Shown here: piece after piece, positions 7,592 through 12,499 of the stretch
How the letters are laid out: every line of letters begins with the position of its first letter
Position numbering within the stretch: the stretch's first letter is position 1
Source: Anaerolinea sp.
GTDB taxonomy: Bacteria; Chloroflexota; Anaerolineae; Anaerolineales; Anaerolineaceae
NCBI GenBank assembly: GCA_013824385.1
Contig: PNNU01000050.1
Coordinates: 1-12,499 of the forward strand
Reading direction: 5' to 3'
DNA: 12,499 nt
Translations under genes and position numbers: made by a program
Notes under the pieces: generated by a model
Seen by the model: the letters and a program-made list of their open reading frames with translations, nothing else
Database searches by the model: none
Told to the model about the DNA's origin: nothing

Positions 7592-7605
7592 GTGAAGCCT
7601 CCTTT

Positions 7606-8064
7606 ATGGTTGGTAGGATTAATGTTCTATGTTTTAATAATTACAACCGAAAAGGAGTTTGTGTAAACAGGTTTTTTGGAGTAAATTGGGGGAAAAACGC
7701 GAAATAGCAACCGATTATTACCCAAAACAAGATTATCTGACCAATATTTATAAGAATGTTATTAAAAAAGCCCATTTTTAGGCCTAAAACAGGCTAAAAA
7801 GGGTTTGAATTCAGTACGCTTAAAATTGAAGATTTTTGCAATTTTGACAGAATTTTATGAAATATTAAGATTTCTAATCTAATATTAATGCGTATTCATA
7901 AGAAATATTTTCATTCTAAAGACAACTTGAAATTAAATTGAATGTATATCAGGATGTTTAAATCTGTATCGTTTTGTCTTAATAACATTCTAAGATAATA
8001 AAATATCTTGGAAACCGGTGTAACTTTTATTTAACGCCGGGTTAATCTTGTTATAGTGAATGAC
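7606..8064. other. AT-rich spacer between NERD pseudogene and ECF gene
   Basis: No gene is seen here on either strand. It must hold the minus-strand promoter of the NERD gene, for which TTTACA (7662-7667) followed after about 18 bases by TAATTA is a weak candidate, and the plus-strand promoter of the ECF gene. For the latter, TTGACA at 7844-7849 is a perfect -35 with only a poor -10 (TAAGAT, 16-base gap), and TATAGT at 8052-8057 is too near the ribosome binding site. An imperfect hairpin lies at 7771-7803 (CCC-TTTTT arms against AAAAA-GGG, with two bulged A). I see no known riboswitch, although the ~200 bases ahead of the ECF gene would have room for one. Confidence 0.5.
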
Positions 8065-8075
8065 AGGAGAAATAA

Positions 8076-8663
8076 ATGGCACAAAATCGCACTCGTAAGA
8101 TTGTTGTAACCGGCGTTTTAGGCGCAATCACCGTTATCTTGGGATTCACCCACTGGGGTTTCATCCCCTGGGGTCTGGCCTCATTTTCAATTATGCAAGT
8201 GCCTACCATCATCGGCGCCATTCTTGAAGGACCCATCGTTGGTGGCGTAATCGGTTTGATCTTTGGCCTTTTCAGTATGTACCAGGCTGCAGTTGGTCCT
8301 ACCGGACCGCTGGATCCGTTGTTTGTCAATCCGCTGCTTTCGGTTTTGCCGCGCATTTTGATAGGACCGATGGCCTGGTTGGCATGGAACGGACTGAAGA
8401 AATGGCCAGTGGTTGGCATGATTGTCAGCGGAATCGTGGGCAGCCTGACCAACACCGTGCTGGTGCTGGGCATGCTCGGCCTGGTTTTTGGAACCTCCGC
8501 ACAGGTGATTTCGGTCTTAGGCGCAAACATCTGGAAGACTCTTTGGGGTGTGGCGATTGCCAATGGGCTGCCTGAGGCGGGGATTTCAGCAGTCGTTGTT
8601 GTGATTGTGGTGGCCGCAGTTCGCCAGATCAAGATTGGCAAAAAGCAAGGTGCTGACCTCTAA
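8076..8663 (+). CDS. ECF transporter S component (substrate-binding membrane subunit)
   Basis: A 195-residue, very hydrophobic protein of the size and pattern of ECF S components: a short basic N-terminus (MAQNRTRK), then about six membrane segments. Family-like marks are LGAITVILGF in the first helix, QVPTIIGAILEGPIVGGVIGLIFGL in helices 2-3 and the VGPTGPLDPLFVNPLLSVLPR loop before helix 4. S components bind a vitamin or similar small molecule with high affinity and pair with a shared EcfT-EcfA1-EcfA2 energising module to import it. No EcfA or EcfT gene is in the window, so it probably uses a module encoded elsewhere. The start at 8076 has AGGAG at 8065-8069, a 6-base gap. Substrate is unknown; some likeness to pantothenate/biotin-type subunits does not decide it. 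A 196-codon frame on the other strand is only its shadow. Confidence 0.85.
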   Translation: MAQNRTRKIVVTGVLGAITVILGFTHWGFIPWGLASFSIMQVPTIIGAILEGPIVGGVIGLIFGLFSMYQAAVGPTGPLDPLFVNPLLSVLPRILIGPMAWLAWNGLKKWPVVGMIVSGIVGSLTNTVLVLGMLGLVFGTSAQVISVLGANIWKTLWGVAIANGLPEAGISAVVVVIVVAAVRQIKIGKKQGADL

Positions 8664-8699
8664 ACTTCAATTCAATTTATTAGCGAAGCGTTGAATACC

Positions 8700-8804
8700 G
8701 CGCTGCTTGCAGCGCAACCGGCGTTCTGTGCCGGTGGGTTCATAGCACTTAAAGACAACCGATGTTCTTGCGAAGGCGTAATGCCCCGTCTGCTTGCAGC
8801 GGGG
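8700..8804. repeat. Cluster of three GC-rich hairpins after the ECF gene
   Basis: Hairpin 1 (8700-8715) is GCGCTGC-TT-GCAGCGC, a perfect 7-bp stem. Hairpin 2 (8717-8735) is ACCGGC, a 7-base loop, GCCGGT. Hairpin 3 (8784-8804) is CCCCG-t-CTGC-TT-GCAG-CGGGG, 9 bp with one bulged T. Hairpins 1 and 3 share CTGCTTGCAG. They sit in a 207-base gap between convergent genes. None has a U-tract, so simple Rho-independent termination is not supported. They may be REP-like elements or part of a structured RNA. Confidence 0.65.
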
Positions 8805-8870
8805 ATAGCCGAAGCAAGGTTGCCGATACTTTACTGATTAAGCAATGGTTTGTTACTCTATTTCATTTAA

Positions 8871-10421
8871 TCAAACAGACAAGCCCAAGATATCCTCTAT
8901 TACATTTCTTGCACTATAAACGATTTGACCTTGCTGTGATAATTTGCAGATCCCGTCAAGGTTATTGCCAAACGTGACAATAGCTGGCTCTTCCGATTGT
9001 TCTCCAGGCTGTTTGCCGATTTGCCCTAATCCAACACCTGCAATTAAACCATTGCAAAGGCAACGTTTGCCCTCACTGTTATGTATTAACCCTCGTTTAT
9101 TGATAAAATCTTCAACCGGCGCAGCCGCGCAGCGTTGAAACAAATGGCGCATGCCTTTTTCGTCAGGTTTACTCAACCCAATTTGTTTCAATAATCCCAA
9201 ATCGCAATTCCGGCGCCGGGCAGTATACACATCTTCATCTGACAACGTGCCATTGAGCTGTGCCACCTTGAACGGGAACCCGGTGGGGGAGAAAGAAGAT
9301 GTCCTCACAAGTGCTTCATTTGATCTTCCATTCTTAAACTCTGTAAACAAGGCATTCCGGTACGCAGGACTCAAGCCCGATTCTTCTGCCAGGGCAAAAG
9401 TGGAACCGATTTGCACGCCAGTTGCACCGGCTTTCAGTGCCATTTCGAACTTTGTGTGAGAGTTGTATCCTCCCGCCAACCAGAAAGGCAGCTCTTGCCG
9501 ACGAATGGCTTCAAGATCGGGTTCATCCGATTCGCTGTACAATAGCTGACCCGAGCTGTCATTTTTTGCAGGTCCCTGCGGCGGAGCATTGTGTCCTCCG
9601 GCGGTATGGTGCTCAATAATAAAACCATCCGGGGGTTGGCTTGAGCTGTGAGCAAGAGCATCAACAAGGTTCTCAGAGGAGACAATCGCCAAAAAAGCAG
9701 GTCGAATGAGCGGTTTCAGGGTAAATCGACCCTGTGCAATACTACCAGGATTAAATGAGAGAATAAATTTTTCTCCCGATTCGCGATAAAGAACAGAAAG
9801 GTCGGTAATCACAGGGGCATGTTTCGCTAAATCGGAACATAAAGCAGGTAATCCATCGGGGTTTCCAGCTCCGACAACGACCCCATCCACCCCTGCCAGC
9901 ATCGCACCGTACAACGCAAATATCAAGGGAAGTTCAATTTTCTTCAGGTAGTTGATGAAGATTTTGCCCTTGTGATCCTCTTTTGCCAACCAAACTTCAG
10001 CAAAATTGGAAAGCATCAACAGCTCAATTAATTCTTCGTCAAGGGTTAATAGCGTTGGTTCTGAATTATTTATTTGCGCAGAAATCTCATGACTTTTATC
10101 CATAAACCGCACGGTCGGTTTTGGTCCATATTGGAATAGCTCATTTGGTTTTTTCCCGCCGGCGATAAAATAACGGCTATGAACCTTCTTGCCAATTTCA
10201 ACCCCAAACTGATCATCAAAAGCTGTGAAGGCACGCAGGATATGCCCGCCCGGGTCACCAAGCTGCAGCAAGCGCACATAAACAATATCCAGGGCAGTGC
10301 CTGAAACCGTCCCGGCTGTAATGCCGGGTTTCTCCATGGCAACAGATTTCGCCAGACGCCAGTTTGAAACATAAACACCCATCCCTCCCTGAATGAGTTT
10401 AATTTGCTTTAGGAATTCCAT
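8871..10421 (-). CDS. Nitronate monooxygenase/NPD-like FMN-dependent TIM-barrel protein, long form
   Basis: A 516-residue protein of the 2-nitropropane dioxygenase/nitronate monooxygenase fold. Visible marks: QGGMGVYVS at 11-19 (N-terminal FMN-contact strand), GVDGVVVGAGNPDG at 177-190, the active-site segment EHHTAGGHNAPPQG at 270-283 with the candidate base His277, and the phosphate-binding LAGGY (315-319) with GATGVQIGSTFA (332-343). The family oxidises nitronates or acts as a flavin-dependent reductase, including PfaD-like enoyl reductases; the substrate here is open. It is clearly longer than the ~320-360 residues of standard enzymes. The extra C-terminal ~130 residues carry Cys431 (QRCAAAPVEDF) and Cys454/Cys456 (KRCLCNGL). 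The ATG at 10421 has GAGGAG about 7 bases upstream. It is a single gene, convergent with the ECF gene; no intact operon partner is seen. Confidence 0.82.
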   Translation of the reverse strand: MEFLKQIKLIQGGMGVYVSNWRLAKSVAMEKPGITAGTVSGTALDIVYVRLLQLGDPGGHILRAFTAFDDQFGVEIGKKVHSRYFIAGGKKPNELFQYGPKPTVRFMDKSHEISAQINNSEPTLLTLDEELIELLMLSNFAEVWLAKEDHKGKIFINYLKKIELPLIFALYGAMLAGVDGVVVGAGNPDGLPALCSDLAKHAPVITDLSVLYRESGEKFILSFNPGSIAQGRFTLKPLIRPAFLAIVSSENLVDALAHSSSQPPDGFIIEHHTAGGHNAPPQGPAKNDSSGQLLYSESDEPDLEAIRRQELPFWLAGGYNSHTKFEMALKAGATGVQIGSTFALAEESGLSPAYRNALFTEFKNGRSNEALVRTSSFSPTGFPFKVAQLNGTLSDEDVYTARRRNCDLGLLKQIGLSKPDEKGMRHLFQRCAAAPVEDFINKRGLIHNSEGKRCLCNGLIAGVGLGQIGKQPGEQSEEPAIVTFGNNLDGICKLSQQGQIVYSARNVIEDILGLSV

Positions 10422-10657
10422 TTTTTCTCCTCGTTTATTACTTGGTATAACCCCAAGGGTAAAACAAAGATGTTATGGAAAACCGCATTCAAAATCACTT
10501 CATCACAGATGAAATGGGTGAATCAGAAGGTTAACGAGTTTGGCCATTCGGTGAGGGAATATGGTGTTGTAGAACCATTCCATTTTGAAAAAACCAGATT
10601 TCGTATTGTCTCATAAGTGTATAGCCGTTTGGTACGAGCCGTGCAACAGAAGATTGA

Positions 10658-11819
10658 ATGGATCCTCGATATAGTCCGGAGAAGATCGTTCTTTCAAAGT
10701 TTCAACACCCTGATCACCCACCGGACATAACCGGTTCTGTCAGATCTTCCGTGATCATTGGCTTCGCTGGTGCGATCTCCGCATGAAAAACGAAGTCCCA
10801 GCCGACCAACGTACCAATTTCACAAATATAGTCCAGCATATGATGCTCTGCCGTGACCCCGAAGGAAGAAGCGCACATTACATCTGCCCGGGCTGCGGGT
10901 TTGCCTGCACCATGCGGCAGGAACAGGTGAACATCGGGTTCCCTTCTCCCGCAAAACCCGCTTTTGCCCATCGCGCGGCAAAGTCCACGTTGATAACTGG
11001 GTCAACAATATAACAAAAGACATCCTGGAAATCCCTCGTCTCCACATCACACTGACAACCGCTGATTCTTTGCGCCCCTTTTTCCTGAAAGACCGTGGTT
11101 TACTGAAAGAGCTTCTACAAATGGGTGCTCAAGCGGTACTGGAAGTTGTTCAGGGTATCCATTCCGGTATCCGGATTGGTATCGACTACACCATCCACAC
11201 CTTCGGTCGTGACTTAGTCTTCAAACCTCATGTCCATTTGGTGATGACCAAAGGGGGTCTTAACAATGGTAAATGGGTAGAGATTGAATGCGTTCCTGGA
11301 GATCGCCTTTCCACAAAATGGCGCTATTTACTCTGTAAAAAGCTTCGTGAGTTAAGACCATTCGATACCGCCTTGCAGCGGATGAGCGCAAAAACATTCA
11401 AAGACCATCATGGTTTTGTGGTCTATACAGAAAGTTTTTACCCAAAAGGCAATAATACTGCTCGTTACATTGGGCGCTATCTTGGTCATCCTCCTCTCGC
11501 TACCCCCCATTTGACCGACTATGATGGAAAGTGTGTGACCTTCTGGTATAAGGATACTCAAACCAGTGAGAAGATTATCGTAAAATGTTCAGCATTGGAT
11601 TTCATCTCGAAAATGGTGCCACATATCCCACCCGAGCACTTGCAAATGGTGCATTATGCCGGTCTTTATGCTCGCTGTATAAAGCGCCGTATTGCTGTTA
11701 TCGCATACGCGGCTTTGGAAGCAATCCGTGCACAAATTCCTTTATTCGCCGCGACACTACCCACACAGGGGAACCCTCCACACGTTCGGTGTAAACTGTA
11801 TTTGGCTTTTTTATGCTAA
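10658..11819 (+). pseudogene. Decayed IS91-family (HUH, Y2) transposase
   Basis: The pieces of one transposase lie in three frames. A possible start is ATG 10658 (MDPRYSP). After a shift near 10714-10745 the text reads FCQIFRDHWLRWCDLR, then the zinc-ribbon part HMMLCRDPEGRSAHYICPGCG up to about 10935. A second shift near 10940 leads to TRFCPSRGKVHVDNW, where the usual FCPSCG cysteine is Arg. The catalytic core from ~10947 is intact: HUH motif KPHVHL (11226-11243), and paired tyrosines in ARYIGRYLGHPPLA (about 11466 and 11478), then VTFWYKD, and VPHIPPEHLQMVHYAGLYARCIKRR. The usual C-terminal zinc ribbon is missing; the frame ends at 11819 in an unrelated tail. IS91 elements move by rolling-circle replication and make no target duplication; oriIS/terIS ends were not identified. 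Two shifts, a lost cysteine and the altered tail make it inactive. The N-terminal ~25 residues are the least certain part. Confidence 0.85.
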
Positions 11820-11910
11820 TTGGAAAGCCTGATGAAACAAAATAGTGATTATCAATCCCCGACAATTAGCTATTCAGACTTTTGCCATGCTGTAATTATC
11901 CTTAAACAAA

Positions 11911-11939
11911 AAGCGCCCTCCTGATTTTGGAGAGCGCTT
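11911..11939 (-). terminator. Intrinsic terminator of the queuosine-precursor transporter gene
   Basis: On the minus strand AAGCGCTCTCC, a 7-base loop, and GGAGGGCGCTT pair along all 11 positions (one G-U), followed directly by TTTTTGTTT. It begins 34 bases after the transporter stop. On the plus strand the same stem has one mismatch (C-A) and no U-run. Confidence 0.85.
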
Positions 11940-11973
11940 CGCTTTGTAGTTTTCTTAAAAACTATATCCTTTA

Positions 11974-12499
11974 TCAAAAAGATACTGGATTGAAATTGGT
12001 ACTCCGATCAAAATAGTCCTCATTTTCCTTTTTCTTGAGGAAGTTTACGATCAAGTATGTAAATGGTGTAGCCAGAGTCTCGTAAGCTACCTTAAACAAC
12101 CACTGGGAAAGAATTGCAGTAAATAAGGCATTCGAGGGTAGGATACTCCAAAATGCAATTGTAATGAAAATGGCTGAATCAACCCCTTCTCCAACAATGG
12201 TTGAGCCAATGGTTCGAACCCATAAGTACTTGCCCTGAGTTTTTAGTTTTAACTTTGCCAGGATAAAGGAGTTCAAAAATTCACCAAACAGATAAGCAAT
12301 AAAAGAAGCTACCAGAAGACGAGGAGTAAAACCTAAGATCGCAGAATAGGCTTGCTGGGCAGTTTCAGCAGTTGAAAAATTACCAACTGACCAAAAAGAA
12401 AAGGCAGGTAGGATGCCCCCGACCGAAATGGCGAGCACTGCCAACAAGTTGCAGAAGAAACCAATCCAGATTACTTTGCGCGCGTTTGCGTAACCGTAC
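11974..12499 (-). CDS. Queuosine precursor transporter (YhhQ/DUF165 family), 5' end outside window
   Basis: The frame is open from the right edge to TGA 11974; 175 codons are visible. The TTG at 12447 is not the true start, because the upstream codons read YGYANARKVIWIGFFCNLLAVLA, which is the usual YhhQ segment (EVYGY..ARRVIW), so some N-terminal residues are missing. Further marks: LGFTPRLLVASFIAYLFGEFLN, then LWVRTIGSTIVGEGVDSAIFITIAF, matching the family's conserved RxxGST and D helix. About five membrane segments are visible, with a charged tail (FLKKKENEDYFDR). Family role: inner-membrane uptake of queuosine precursors such as preQ0/preQ1 for tRNA modification at the wobble base. Its terminator follows. 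The neighbour transposase remnant is convergent and unrelated. Confidence 0.9.
   Translation of the reverse strand, partial: YGYANARKVIWIGFFCNLLAVLAISVGGILPAFSFWSVGNFSTAETAQQAYSAILGFTPRLLVASFIAYLFGEFLNSFILAKLKLKTQGKYLWVRTIGSTIVGEGVDSAIFITIAFWSILPSNALFTAILSQWLFKVAYETLATPFTYLIVNFLKKKENEDYFDRSTNFNPVSF

Noticed and set aside
8051..8641. Minus-strand 196-codon frame opposite the ECF gene
   Set aside because: It is rich in Thr, Pro and Ile in the pattern expected from the reverse of a hydrophobic GC-rich gene. The plus-strand frame has a good ribosome binding site and clear membrane helices.
10441..10457. Small inverted repeat CTTGG/CCAAG upstream of the nitronate monooxygenase gene
   Set aside because: Only 5-bp arms; it is common by chance and no promoter around it is convincing.

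Overview
The window is a bacterial accessory region. It carries a phage-defence operon and a toxin-like gene on the left, a patch of decayed genes in the middle, and more ordinary metabolic and transport genes on the right, which are interrupted by a dead transposon. Gene starts are mostly preceded by AGGAG-type ribosome binding sites. The taxon cannot be fixed from the sequence. The flavor of the ECF, nitronate monooxygenase and IS91-like proteins would fit an anaerobic Chloroflexota-like bacterium, but this is only an impression.

Bases 1-4450, minus strand: a type II CBASS anti-phage operon read right to left. The order is Cap4 (nuclease plus SAVED sensor), a clade D-like CD-NTase, then Cap2 (E2-E1 ligase), which runs off the left edge. 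The genes are 18 and 6 bases apart. A TATAAT box and an 18-bp palindrome precede the operon. On phage infection the cyclase would make a cyclic oligonucleotide that the SAVED domain binds, releasing the DNase; Cap2 would prime the cyclase through its C-terminal tail. A Cap3 protease is expected just outside the window.

Bases 4540-5625, plus strand: a divergent class II Fic enzyme. It has a TATAAT exactly 6 bases before its ATG, which suggests a leaderless mRNA, and three 11-bp tandem repeats where a -35 box would lie.

Bases 5626-7605: a graveyard. It holds an unexplained open frame, a 41-residue integrase N-terminal fragment, a nested 44-bp palindrome, and a coiled-coil/membrane/NERD gene killed by a nonsense codon and a one-base frameshift.

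Bases 7606-8870: an AT-rich spacer, an ECF transporter S component (plus strand), and a cluster of three GC-rich hairpins. Bases 8871-10421, minus strand: a long nitronate monooxygenase-like flavoprotein. Bases 10658-11819: a broken IS91-family HUH transposase. Bases 11911-12499, minus strand: a queuosine-precursor transporter (cut by the right edge) with its intrinsic terminator.
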